From contig NC_081415.1 of assembly GCF_030272615.1 (NCBI RefSeq), forward strand, positions 103,222,796-103,286,795: a DNA stretch of 64,000 nt, given 5' to 3'. Below the pieces are notes generated by a model. It was not told the origin of the DNA. It worked only from the letters and a program-made list of their open reading frames with translations, and searched no databases. This DNA comes from Cryptomeria japonica (Eukaryota > Streptophyta > Pinopsida > Cupressales > Cupressaceae). Numbering within the stretch: position 1 is the stretch's first letter; every line of letters begins with the position of its first letter. Made by a program: the position numbers and the translations under genes. Below are positions 22,527 through 34,346 of this stretch, piece after piece.

Positions 22527-23364
22527 CCTCATTCATTTTCATTTTGTCAATTAGAAAATAGGAGATTAGATGAGATATTAGATATTAGAGAAGAAAGTTA
22601 TTTTGTAGCAAGATTGAGCATTGAAGAAAGAATTCCAAGCAATTGTTGTCTATTTTGGCTTTGAGATCAATAAAATATTGAAGTTATGGTGTTTTATTGC
22701 AATTCTTGTGGCTATCTTCATGGTTGTTTACTTTCTTGAATCATTCTCAGTCGAAGTAGTATTTAAATTTGAAGGACTAAGTGTTGAGCTTGATCTTTGG
22801 CGAGATTCACGTTCCAAACCACTAGCTTCTTACTGATTGTAAGGACGCCTTGTGTGGTCAACTGGAGATATTTGGATTGCTTAAATCTTCAATCATTATT
22901 GAACCATTGATATGTACCTTCATGGTAGTGTCTATGATTCTTGATGATTTGAAAATCAATAATCACCTTAGAAGATCGCATCAATCTCAGTAGAGTTGTA
23001 ATTCCTTGGCAATACTGAAATTGGTTGAATCCTACCAAGTCTAGCCTACATTGAAGTCATTCTTAGGATTAGATTAGAATCTATCTCTTGCAAACCCTAC
23101 CCTTTTGATCTTTTTGGAATTCATTAGTATTAGGAAATTTTGTTCTTGCAAATTCGGATACGTAAGGCCCCTTTATGAAACAACATTCACAACGACCACT
23201 GGTGCTTATCCACACGTAGAGACCCTACATCAAAGAACCTTGGAGTCATCCCGATTGATCCTTTTCGCGATATCTTCAGCATTCGGAGACTTTATTCAAG
23301 AGAGGATAAGGTACCTTTAGGTATTTCATTCTGTGTTTGATAGTGTACAAAATATACGTCAACA

Positions 23365-23369
23365 ATGCC
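23365..23369. repeat. Right target-site duplication of element C
   Basis: ATGCC, identical to 16069-16073. Confidence 0.9.
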
Positions 23370-23724
23370 TCAAGTGCATTGATTCAAAATGTAGAGCTAT
23401 TCTTTGCACTCTGCATAGTGAGAAAGTTTGTGGCAAATCATGTTAATCTTGGTCACACAAGCTCCATGTGTTTGGTGAACTCTCTCATCGAACTAAGCAC
23501 CAAATATGGTTGTAGATAAATTTTATAATGTTTCTAGAGTTGCCAACTAGACTTGTGATCCATTCGATTTTCCAAATATCATTAAGCATTAAATCAAGGG
23601 AATGGTTAGCAATAGCATAATGGCTCCAAAACATGGTGGGATCTCTCCGAAATAAGTTTCCTTGTGGCTATATATGTAGCATTGTCTATGCCAATTTGGA
23701 CAACGTTCTTCACTTTAACCTTTT
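23370..23724 (-). pseudogene. hAT transposase remnant: catalytic-core part
   Basis: Minus-strand reading gives KVKNVVQIGIDNATYIATRK then LISERSHHVLEPLC, equivalent to VVQVVTDNA.N...AGR.L.....IFWTPCA in plant hAT transposases. Further on are FIYNHIW..LSSMREFTKHMELV and RFATNFLTMQS. There are several stops. It continues the same gene as 13990-14771 (across element C) and 27966-28250 (across element F). Confidence 0.8.
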
Positions 23725-23729
23725 GGATC

Positions 23730-24696
23730 TGTAATGTCCCCTTTTGTGATATACCTAATTTTGTCCAAAAAATAAGTATTCTTCACTAGATTACACAATA
23801 GTAATTGAATTTAGGAAAAGTAATCAATTAACATTGAACAAATGATAATGAAGTTTCCTATTGTAAACCTGCATACTATAGCTTCAACCATATTAGAAAC
23901 TTGAGGGGAAAGTACCATAGAATGCCAGGAGACTACCCTCGACAATTAAGCCCAAGAGTGTCGAACAACCAACCAAGTCAATCTGACCCCTTGGCCCGCA
24001 GGCAACCAACTCAATGGGGGCCCACAAGCAACCATATCAATGGGTGTCTACTCAATTGAGGGGACCTGTACTCCTGCATCTCCCTATTATGTTTCCTTGC
24101 CAGTTTCTAATATGATTTCTTTATTAAGATCCATGGATTAGTTACTAATCCTAAATCCTTGATGGAATGGCAATGTAATTCAATAATAAATAATTTAAAG
24201 ACTTCATAGGAGATTTCATAATAAACTATAGAGTTATCCCTATTGCATACAATTACTTGTAAAATGTAAATTGCCACCTTTCTGGATTCAATTCAGATCT
24301 CTTACCTGATCCTGTTTCCTCCCTCCAATCAGTGGTATGCCTTATATATCCTCAAGAGAGGACAGAGAGCTACCTCTTTTACCAAGAGTGCCATCCTTGA
24401 GAAACGATGTGTCCCTTCACCACTTCCCTTTTCCCTTGGCAAGGGTTGCATCTCTTCAAACTTAGCACTTGACTTAGCAAACCCTAGGTCGGCTTCTTAA
24501 AGGAATTATTTTGAATGTTGCTTTTAAGTCTCCTTAAACCTGTCGGCCCCTCAACCATAATTCCAATTAATTCTAGTCAGCCATTTCTACAATAGTCATA
24601 GCCTGAATTTAATAATTTCTAACTTAGCTTGGCATAAACTCAATAGATTATTTTATTATCTAGGGCTGCAATCCAGATCTTAGGCAGGGCATGACA
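23730..24696 (-). repeat. LTR of element F (left copy, 967 bp)
   Basis: Starts TGTAATGTCCCC and ends GGGCATGACA on the plus strand. Carries ~80 bp (around 24225-24300) missing from the other LTR. The minus-strand TATA-like GATATATAAG lies at 24341-24350. Confidence 0.85.
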
Positions 24697-27067
24697 GTCC
24701 GTACTTCCCAAGATTTCTTGTCCTCAAGCAATTTTAGGGTGGAATGATCATAGAGAGAGTGTTCCAGATGATTCCCAAACGGCTTGGTTTATGCAACTTA
24801 TAACTTTTGTTTTATGAGAATATATTCAGCATTCACTTCCGCTGCGCCACTCTGATATTATTTCAGGTTGCAAATTTGAACTAGGATATATTTTGTCAAT
24901 AACTCTCAACAACATAACCAAGAGTTGGAAATTGGCAAGGTCCATAAATCTTTAGGAAAGAAAATCAATCCTCAGAATCAATCACTTATGTTTGCAAAGA
25001 ACTGAGTTGGTTGATCTATCATTTCAGAATATCATGGATATCTCTTCGAGTCAAATCAAGGGATGAGCTTTATATATTAAGATGAGGATTGAAGCATGGC
25101 ACACATCTATGACCCCTTTATGCTGCCTGTAACTTGAGATGAAGAAGAACTTACTAATTTATTCTACATCAGGATTCTAGTAGAGGGTAAGAAAATTGAT
25201 CCTTTGGAGGGGAGGGCTGCCCTTTGAGGTTGAAACTTAGTTCATTGTAGCAACAAGTGTGGCATGTTACCCTAATACCACGACCTTCTGGATTAATCGG
25301 TATAAATTATTGCTTTACAGAGGAGTTGTTGAGTTTCAGCATTACTCAGTTCCTGATAACGTTTCTATAGCAGTTTGAACTTTAAGTACTTGAAATGTTG
25401 ACCTATATGTTCAAGTCAAATTAAAGGAATACAATGCATTAGTCCTCATACATCACACAAACACAATACTCACAAAGACTAGTTAAATCCAATGATTCCT
25501 ACCTTCATTTCTCAAGGTTATATATTGTTATTGAGAATTGTGAGCCTGACTTCGGTTCTCAGTTACATTCCTAGGCTTAGAAACCAGTCTTAGTGCTTGA
25601 AAAAAAAATCAGAAATTGACCAGATTAGTATTAATATAAATCAACTTATTCATTCTCTTTACAAAATTGTTCTATCTTACAGGTCAAAAGGTATATTACT
25701 TCTATATCATCTGTTCTCAACATCTACTTCCCATATTTCTATTACGATTTCTTAACTGACAATCAATCAGGATAGAGAGAAGTAATTCACAAGGCTTCTC
25801 AGAATGTTTTACACCTAAACCAGGTAGATTGACTTAATTCTTTGTGTTTAGTCCAACTAATCTAGGACATGGGCCACATCTTTTATTTGAGGAGGTTCTA
25901 TAACAGCAGATGCAACTTCATTTATTTATCAGCAGTTTCTTATTAGAAATAGTCGATTACTATTCCCAGGATCTGTTTTGTGTTAATGATGATTGGGTGT
26001 AGTCTAGTATTGAAAAATAATGTCTGATTTGTTGTCCATCCTGGTCATATCCTTTCAGAACTGTGCATGTTTCTTGGGAAGCTGAGTGATTTGTGTTTTA
26101 GTCTCAAAAATGAATATCACACAGTATTTGTTCGTATGCAACAAACTCTGGTATGGTGGGGCTATAAACTACAAATTTTACTTCATTTTGGTGAACTTTC
26201 AGACCACTGTAGTATCCTGACCTGCAGACTAGTAATATATATCTGGCAGCAAATCTTCTTGAAGCTCATATAACTGGCTAACTAATCTCCTAGGAACACA
26301 TATCAAATCCTTGTCAAACTCACATAATGGTCAAACATTTATATGGTCCATCTATATATTGTCGGTGATGGAAGCTATATGAATGATGCATCTGTGAAAT
26401 TGGCGATGAACAGCTACTCAAATTCTTAGTATGCTACAATTATCAGTAGTTAGACCAACGACAACAGCAGGGATAAAATAGTGGTAAATAGCTAAATCAT
26501 CAATGAAGATGTGAGCTTCTTTCTCAGAGGTAAAAATACCTTACCATGATAGTAGTTTCAGTGCAAAGGGTTTTGTTAATTCTTAGTTTATTTCCAATTG
26601 TAGTGATAACAGTTGTAAGATCTTCAAGGTCAAGCAGAGAAGCTGTTTGATTTAAGATGCAATGCCATCACAGTCTAGTAACTAACCACCCAGCCCAAGC
26701 CATACTACTTGTATGACTTTAGTAAGCGGTACCAGTATTAGTCATACTGTTGAATACTATTGTTTAGATAGGTTTTTTTTTATTGCATTCTGTGTAAGGT
26801 CCTTGGTGTTGATGCAGAGAAGTGATTTACCCTTTATAACGATAGCAGGGGAGCAAATCTTGCCTAGTTGATCTCTGAGAGATCCATTATATCTCTAGCA
26901 GTTCTTATCATATATTATCAAGAATAGGAGAGGAAAGAGTTCTGAATTACAGTTACTCTCATTGACTTTGGTAAGTTTTCATAGGAATCTAGTGGTTCAA
27001 ATGGGATAACCATAAATATATGAGTGTATTGTGAGGTCAAGCCATATCTTTTCCCTGCAGGCTGGCA
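24697..27067. other. Internal region of element F, non-coding
   Basis: 2.37 kb with no meaningful reading frame. The one recognisable item is a match to the 5' end of initiator tRNA-Met (24836-24856). Confidence 0.7.
24836..24856 (-). other. 21-nt match to the 5' end of plant initiator tRNA-Met
   Basis: Minus strand reads ATCAGAGTGGCGCAGC followed by GGAAG. This is identical, as I know it, to the 5' end (acceptor stem and D arm) of plant initiator tRNA-Met. The match stops there, so it is not a tRNA gene. It lies 140 bp inside the element, next to the left LTR. Confidence 0.65.
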
Positions 27068-27960
27068 GGTAATGTCACCTTCTGTGATATACCTAATTTT
27101 GCCCAAAAAATAACAAATCCAAAAATACAATATATTTGCAAGAGTATTCTTTCACTAGATTACACAATAGTGACTGTATTTAGGAAAAATAATCAACTAA
27201 CATCAAACAAATGATCATGAAATTTCCTACTGTAAACCTGCACACTATAGTTCAACCATATTAGAAACTGAGGGGAAAGTACCATAGGATGCAGGGAGAC
27301 TATCCTCCACAATTAAGCCCAAGAGCATCGAACAATCAACCAAGTCAATCCGACCCCTTGGCCCACAAGCAACCAACTCAATGGATGTCTACTCAATTGA
27401 GGGACCCATACTCCCGCATCTCCCTGCTATGTTTCCTTGCCAGTTTCTAATATGATTGCTTTATTAAGATCCACGGATTAATTACTGACCCTAAATCTTT
27501 GATGGAATGGCAATGTAATTCAATAATAAATAAATTAATGACTTCATAGGAGATTCCATAATTAACATGATCCAGTTTCCTCCCTTCCTTCCAACAGTGG
27601 TCTGTCATATATATCCTCAAGAGAGGACAGAGAGCCACCTCTTTTACCAAGAGTGCCATCCTTTAGAAACGATGTGTCTCTGCACCACTTCCCTTTTCCC
27701 TTGGCAAGAGTTGTGCCTCTTCAAACTGAGCACTTGACTTAGCAAACCCTAGGTCGGGCCCTTAAAGGAATTATTTGGAATGTTGCTCTTAAGTGTCCTT
27801 AAACCTGTCGGCCCCTCAACCATGATTCCATTTAATTCTAGTCAGCCATTCTACAATAGTCATAGCCTGAATTTAATAATTTTTAACTTAGGTCGGCATA
27901 AATGCAATAGATTATTTTATTGTTTAGGGCTGCAATCCAGATCTTAGGTGGGGCATGACA
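27068..27960 (-). repeat. LTR of element F (right copy, 893 bp)
   Basis: Aligns with 23730-24696. Differs by an ~80-bp deletion near 27560, a ~30-bp insertion near 27115 (or the reverse) and scattered substitutions. Ends GGGCATGACA at 27960. Confidence 0.85.
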
Positions 27961-27965
27961 AGATC

Positions 27966-28250
27966 ACCTCCTCCAACAGTCTATACATGTTCTCAGCATT
28001 CTTGACTTCATGTGGGGGATCTACAAACTTCAAAAACACCCATGTGCCACTTGAAGTTACTAGAAAATTAATTAGGGTTACATACCTGCCTTTGTCCATC
28101 CATTAGATAAAATGCTCCAACTCTGTTTCTTCCATACTCTTTTTTGATCTTTTACTATTAGCTGTATATTTTTTATGGCTTCCTCTAATAATGTGCCACT
28201 GAAATTATATGGAGTTGGTGTCTTAAATCCCGCACCAGCAACAGTTAGAG
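27966..28250 (-). pseudogene. hAT transposase remnant: N-terminal half
   Basis: Minus-strand reading gives GFKTPTPYNFSGTLLEEAIK then NIQLIVKDQKRVWKKQSWSI and LSNGW, the expected ...LL..EV......L...K..W...GCSIMSDGW motif that carries the first catalytic Asp; here the Asp is Asn. Nearer element F comes GTWVFLKFVDPPHEVKNAEN then MYRLLEEVI (family: GT.FLKSVDAS.EVKDA..LY.LL..VI). Frameshifted and dead. Confidence 0.8.
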
Positions 28251-28900
28251 CTTTTGCCAGTTACCAATGCATCACAATATGGGCTGCTTGCCACATTTAA
28301 ACTTATATTATTAAAATACCAAAAATTTGCAGCCACTGTGCATGTCTCATGGTCTCTCTCTCACTTCCAAGCAATATTTTCAAGCAAAGGTTCTACACTT
28401 GGAACATTGCTAGGAATGAAGAAGTTGGGTGGGGAATTTAAATAGCTTGAATTCTCCTCAGTGTGAGTGGAGGGATGCAGAACCCATGGGCCATGAAGAG
28501 AGATTGTCTATATGAATAAGGGGCTGCTGTGGAATTCATCACTGACTCAATTGCTTTCCTCTTCCTCTTCCTTTTAAGTTTTCACCCCCACAACTGAAAA
28601 CTAGGGCATTAATTTCTTGCTGCACTTGTTTCTGTGCTTAAATACACAACTGGACATCTCAGCCATCAATTTAACCAAGGTATTTTTTCAGTTGATTGGT
28701 AGATCATTTCATATTAAACCGACAATGATTTCAGGTTACCATGGCTTTGATCACACTTGAATCCTTGATGTGTCATGTTTCTATGCAGAGTCCTCCTGCT
28801 GGTGCGCCTTGCATTGCATGTTGTAGATTTTAGACATTGGAAAAAAAATTCAACAACATGCTAGCAGGGTTTTTGATTATTTCAAATTTGAATTTTGAAA
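28251..28900. other. Unassigned, probably 5' part of the decayed hAT element
   Basis: No BED zinc finger or other domain could be read. A transposon-flank or intron origin is likely from position only. Confidence 0.3.
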
Positions 28901-28959
28901 TACAAAAAAAATAAAATAAAAAACAAAGCAAGTACTTGTCCAAATGCACATTTTCTGTC

Positions 28960-31900
28960 GGTCATAATAATTCATGTTGTTGAGATCCTAATTATGAAAG
29001 ATGAAAGTCACAAAAATGAAAAAGTTGGGGGTTCTGACAAGAGTTTCTTCCTTTTTTTTGACAAACGCATTTCTTGCATGAAGTCATTGAGTCTGAGAGA
29101 GTCTTGGCTACAATTCGCCAAGTTACTCACCAGATGCTTGTGTTTTTTTGATATTTGGCTTCTGAGTTGCAGGGAAGTAACTTGTTTACAGAAACAACTG
29201 GTGAGTCTAGTAAGTTCTTGCCAAGTTTTATAACTATGCTATATGGTTTTATCCATACCAAAATGTCAAGCTAGTCTTCCACTATGCATTTCCTTGTTTA
29301 GATTCTTCCTCATGAATCCTGGAGGTACGCACAATTGTTGATTTCTGATGTGCAATCCATCTTGGATGAGATAATCCAACCATAGTATCCTATCAATATG
29401 CTCCAAGGATCCTTGCATTTTTTCCACGCTTCGCTAAAATTGGCATCATCTTGGTACATCCCTTTCATTGAGGCAAACCCAATGACTTGTAATTTCATTT
29501 TAATCAACTATTCATTTCATTTGCTCAATAGAAAGAACAACTTTAGATGAATTCACTCATTTAATGTGTCTTTGATTCAGCGCCCCTTGGGTGTCAATGA
29601 AATGTAGAGCACAATGATCAAATGTGTGGTACAAACTCCTTTGGCAACAAGAAATCCTTCCACTTCTTTAAAGCTTGTACAATACACTAAAATTCTTGGT
29701 CATACACCCAATATCTCCTTTGGTCATCGTTTAGTTTTTGCTGAATTAGGCAATTGGTTTGGCCTTTTGGCTCAAGATAGTTTTAATGGCAGTCCCATTG
29801 GCATTGCAATCAACCAAGATGGCTTTTTGGAAGTTAGGAAAGGCTAATACTGGCTTCTGGTTATCTACTTCTTCAATAATTCAAAGATTCTTTGGGCCAT
29901 TGCAGTCCACTTGAACTCCTTTTTTTCTCTTTTCATGCACTTTTGTCTTCTGGATAAATTTTCTCTATAAGTTAGCAAGTCCATAGAAATCCTTGCTTTG
30001 AAAGTGCTCTTTAGGTTTGCAATTCCAACATGATCCTCACCTTTTTGGATCCATCTTTAAACTACTTTGAGATACTACAAATCTCAAGAAACTCAATCAA
30101 GCTTGAATAAAGCTGCACTTAAAGTTGATTGGTAGTTTTGTTTCTCCTTTAACCTTTCTGATACCTATCTTTGATGTATCATATGCTGCTCCTTTGCTTG
30201 GCTGAACACAAGAATGTCATCTAGGTAAAAAATGGTGAACTTGCTCAACTTTGGTTTCAACACCAGATTCATAAATTTTATGAACCTATTTGGAGCATTG
30301 CATATTCCTAATGACATTGCTAATTATTGTATATTTCTCTTCGGTTTTAAAAGAGGTTTCCTACTCATCCCTTTCCATTATACTTATTTGATGGTATTCA
30401 CTCTTCAAATCCATCTTTGTGAAGTATTTAGTTCCACACAAGCAATTTATTAGATCATCCATCCTAGGAAATGGACCTATACTTGATTATGATTTTTTAT
30501 TGCTTTTGAATTAGCACACATTCCCTGTTACTCTTTTTTTGGTGCAAGAAAAATGGAGAAATCACAATGGCATAAGCTCTCCTTTGTTAAAGCTTTGTTG
30601 GAACAACTCCTTTACTTGTCTATTCAACTTCCCATTCTCCATTGGGGTCAACATGTAAGCTGCCTTGTTTGGTAGATTTGTTTCTAGTATCTAATTCATA
30701 TGATAACTGATACTTCTCATGGTTGGTAATCTTTGGGGTAGATATGCTAAATAATATCCTTGTATTCTTTGTGTATCTCAGCTTGCTGTTCCACCTTGTC
30801 CGGTTTACATTGTTTAGGAATGAAATGTGTAACATACTTGGTACTATTTGTGCAATCTTCAAGAATGCTTCTCCGAAACCAACCTCACACCATTGCTGCT
30901 GTTTTCATCTTCATTCTTTCCCCTTAATGGGTTTATTATACACTTCTTTCCATCTTTTTCAAAGGTCTAGTTTAGCTCTACCATCATACTGCCATGGTCT
31001 ACCAAATAGTCTATGACAAGTATCTGTTGGCATAATATGACAGAAAACTTCATTTTTATAAGGTCTTATTTGGAAATTGGCCCAGCACTAGTCATTCACA
31101 ACTAATTGATGATCCTTGTGCAGCTACAAGACTTTGTAGGTGTTTGGATGTGTTATACTCTTCAATGCTAGCCCATCATGTTATTAGAAACCAAATTATC
31201 AGTATTATTACCATCAACCACAATTTTGTAGCACTTACCATTGGAATTGTAAATTGTTGAGAAGATGCTCTACCCTTGTTCTGGTCCCCTTGTATTTTCA
31301 GGCTTCAACAAGACTCATCTGACTGTGAGACTCTCTCCATTATCAGGGTCCTCAGGTGGTTCAACCATTTTTCATTTACTTGAACAACATGAGCTTTGGC
31401 TTCTGTTCTTTCTTTGTCTTCATTTTTGTGCATGTGGACACTCAAAGACTTGCCCACATCTGAAGCATTCCCCACTAAATATCCATCCTTCTCCTCTACC
31501 AAAGGACCCCTTTCCTCTCATCAATATAGTCTGTTCTTCCCTGGATGACTTTAACTTTGAGGGTTTCTAGACTCCCCTCCTTGTCAATTTGAGCTGCTTC
31601 CTATCATAGCCTGATTTTTTCCTCTGGTAGGTCACCATTTTCTCTTGCATTTGCTTCTTGTCTTCTTGAAAGTTTCTCCTCAAAATTGAAAGCCTACTGA
31701 TATGCTTGAACCACAGTGTGTAGCATGACAAGATTCAATTAATCCTGGAATTGATATTGTAGTCCATGGAAATGCCAAGCAGCTGCCCACTCCTCTCCTT
31801 GCATGTTTGTTTTAATTTGCTGATCCAGAAATTGTTTTTTGTGCTCTTGGTTGTACAGCTCCTTTTGTCTCAAATTTTGAAATTGTTGAAATACTTTTGC
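28960..31900 (-). pseudogene. Decayed Ty3/gypsy gag-pol (second, unrelated copy)
   Basis: Minus-strand blocks appear in gypsy order. Gag C-terminus near 31850-31650 (TVVQAYQ...FNFEEKLSRRQE). Zinc-knuckle-like CFRCG near 31460. RT start near 30640-30540 (LNRQVKELFQQSFNKGELMP). RT core at 30340-30200 (GICNAPNRFIKFMNLVLKPK, then FTIFYLDDILVF with the YLDD box). RNase H near 29860-29740 (VLAFPNFQKAILVDCNANGT). Then FASMKGMYQDDANFSEAWKK near 29480 and the zinc-binding domain preceding integrase. Many stops and frameshifts. No LTRs are recognised at its ends, and the integrase core is missing. Confidence 0.85.
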
Positions 31901-33155
31901 TTGTAGTTTGAGTATAGAAATTCATATTAAGATGCTTAACATTTTAGGCCTCTAATTTTATTTGTACTTGTTTTGTCTTCTTCCATATTGCTGGTAGTTT
32001 GAGGGTAGAAATCCATATTCAGATACATTCAGGCCACTATTTTACTTTTAGTTGCCTTGTCTTCTTCTAGTTTTGTGGTGATTATCCTATAATACCAAAC
32101 TGGCTAGAGAGAGTAGCATTTCCAGGTATGAGCCATACTAAAATTGGGTATATATTCAAATTACCTTGTGCAAAATTGTGTGGAAACAACATAGAGCGTG
32201 CTTGTGTGATTCCAATGTTGAGGTGGCAATTCCAACCCAATTCTAGAACTATTCTGATGTCGAGAAGATCCTTGAAGGCATTCATTTTTCTTTTTGACTC
32301 ACAAAAGCAACAATAAAGGTGTCGCAGCAAACATAGAGCACCTTCTACTTGGGCAATTCCAATGTTGGAATGCTTAACATATTATTATTAAAGTTAAAAT
32401 GGATTGTGGCAGTATTTATTTTCCTATGGTGTAGTTGTTAGTTACCATAGTATCATATGATATAGTATAAATTATAGTTGAAAAACTCGGACTTGGCAAT
32501 TACTTGCAAGTCCAAAATTTTAAAAGTAAAAACTCAACAAATTTATCAAACACTTGAAAATTCACAAATTTTTTAAAAACACACATATTACTTAATTTGT
32601 ATAACATATTATTAGTTTCCATCATATAAATATCAAAATTAGATTTTAATATATACTAGAGACCACAAAACGATTTCAACCTGTGAATTTTCCAATATCA
32701 ATAAAAGTTATAAATCATAAATTTCATCTATGACTAGAACTCAAATAGTCTGCTGCTGCTGTGGGTGTTGTGAAAGTGGATGGTTTAACTGAAATATCCT
32801 CAACAAGACCCACAACAGGTGCCTTATCCATAGTACTTGCAAAATTCGTAAAGTACTCACAAGAGTTACCACGGAATTTTTTTTAATTTTGAATCACAGA
32901 ATCATATATATTAGATTGAATCTGTGAATTTACCAAAAAATACTTAACAGATGCTAACTGAAAATGAAATAAATTAGTGTAAAATCTGCTTTTTGATCAT
33001 TGCGTGAAAATTCATTAAAGTTTTCAATCAGCATCTGTTAAGTATCTTTGCAAACTGCAAAGCATTGGAATTCATAAATGAGATGTTAATATAAAGTTTT
33101 GGTGGCTGTCAGCTAGATGGCTTTTTAAAAGATATATTGTAATTTGTAAACAACA
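31901..33155. other. AT-rich non-coding interval
   Basis: No coding frame. It contains an inverted repeat (32940-33044) listed separately and otherwise nothing I can name. Confidence 0.5.
32940..33044. repeat. ~103-bp inverted-repeat unit (possible small MITE)
   Basis: TACTTAACAGATGCTAACTG at 32941 and the reverse complement of TTTTCAATCAGCATCTGTTA near 33020 pair over 24 bp with about two mismatches, enclosing ~55 bp. Confidence 0.6.
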
Positions 33156-34346
33156 TTCTTAATGTATTTTTTATGACATCCCAAACACAGAATGATATAG
33201 TAAGCATTCTATCCTCTCTTGAACAAGGAAACCTTATATGCTAAATATTGTGATCAATTAAGACTACCCCAAGATTTCTTTAGTCAAGTCTTGAGAATGC
33301 AATTTGGATAGACTCAATGAAATGATGTGGTATACTGGTATCACAAAGGGACTCACGTCTATGAATTGTAGCTGGAACTCTTCAAAACTAACTTACTCAA
33401 ACAAAGAAAAATCAAAAGGGAAAGGGAGAGAGAATCCAATCTAATTTAGACCTATGAACAATGATGAATGAATAGTGCTCAGATAGACAAACTCCTTAAA
33501 CCAAGCTTTGCTTTGCAATGATAACAACTACACAAAACTGATGCGAACTCCAAAGGTAGTGAATGATTTTCATATCATAAACATTCATTTAAATACCCAA
33601 TACTGGTGCAATTCAAACGAATATCCATAATCGAACTTAGCAACAATAATTAGGCTCAGACTAACTTTACACTGTAGCTCACAATCAACAAGTCACGAAA
33701 AGTATGAGCCAAGGAATTCATCACATATCATCGAATTTCTCCATCAAGATCAATGAACTTTAACTAACTGAGAAGTAACAAGAAACCATGCAAGATACAG
33801 AACACAACAGGGCGATCCACCATATCTTCAATGAAACTTATGCATTGATGTCCACATAGTCTTGGCAACAATCTCTAGCTTCCTCCTCCTATTCTACTGT
33901 AAATCTATTACTTTGTTATTAACCCTTACAAATGAAGATGCAAAATCTTCTATAGACATCCCGATTACAATTCAAGGGCCAAGATTGATTTACAATCTAT
34001 GGCCAAGATTTAGACAATGAAACCCTAATTAGGGTTAGTTACAACTTGAACTAACATCGCTTACATTTAATATTTTGACCAATGAGATCATTACAACATT
34101 TTGAACACAGGTCCTCTTGAATGTGGACCAATGAGAGATAAGGTTAGGTACACTATATAATATTTGACGTAGTGGCACATGTCACTTGCTCCTTCCTTAA
34201 ATGAAATAGGTTCAATGCATATAGACTTGTTGACTTAGCATCACTTGATTGATCAATGATGATCGGGCACCACCTCAGCTTGCACATATCCCTAACAATA
34301 TCTCTTGATACTGAATATCATTCAATTGCTTGATGTGATCGTTCAA
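33156..34346 (-). mobile_element. Fragment E: 3' end of another A-E family copy
   Basis: Minus orientation. Contains the family tail (ACACAGAATGATATAG, ATTCTATCCTCTCTTGAACA), the palindrome AAACCCTAATTAGGGTT (34020-34036) and the ATTTACAATC...GGCCAAGATT block also seen in A. The terminal TGTTG is degraded. At 34347 it is cut by sequence starting TGTAATGTCCCC, so its 5' portion is missing. Confidence 0.75.
34019..34036. promoter_or_regulatory. Telobox-like palindrome, fragment E
   Basis: GAAACCCTAATTAGGGTTA, the same element as in A-D. Confidence 0.55.

Larger units (their letters stand above)
16074..23364 (+). mobile_element. Element C: complete 7.29-kb LTR-like unit with hairpin array and long novel ORF
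   Basis: Starts TGTTGTGACCATTTCACACA at 16074 and ends TATACGTCAACA at 23364, with a perfect 5-bp duplication ATGCC on both sides. Order of parts: conserved 5' end, 12-copy hairpin array (16541-18304), AT-rich stretch, TATA box (18634), 5'-UTR with probable intron, ~1,085-codon ORF (19070-22324), telobox palindrome (22436), second TATA box (22517), 0.84-kb conserved 3' end. The two ends are not direct repeats of each other, and no primer-binding site or polypurine tract bounds an internal domain. TG...CA ends with a 5-bp duplication are integrase-type hallmarks. It sits inside the decayed hAT gene. Confidence 0.88.
23730..27960 (-). mobile_element. Element F: non-coding LTR retrotransposon with two ~0.9-kb LTRs
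   Basis: Two direct repeats (23730-24696 and 27068-27960) enclose 2.37 kb without any coding frame. On the minus strand each LTR runs TGTCATGCCC...GACATTAC(A). Flanks are GGATC (left) and AGATC (right), a 5-bp duplication with one mismatch. Minus orientation is favoured by the TATA position (about 610 bp before the LTR end) and by similarity to region G, but it is not certain. I found no clear primer-binding site. It interrupts the decayed hAT gene between its N-terminal and catalytic segments. Confidence 0.82.

Noticed and set aside
16074-23364. DNA transposon with terminal inverted repeats
   Set aside because: Only five terminal bases (TGTTG/CAACA) are inverted; TG...CA ends and a 5-bp duplication fit integrase-type insertion better.
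24836-24856. A functional tRNA gene
   Set aside because: Only the first 21 bases match; anticodon and T arms are absent.
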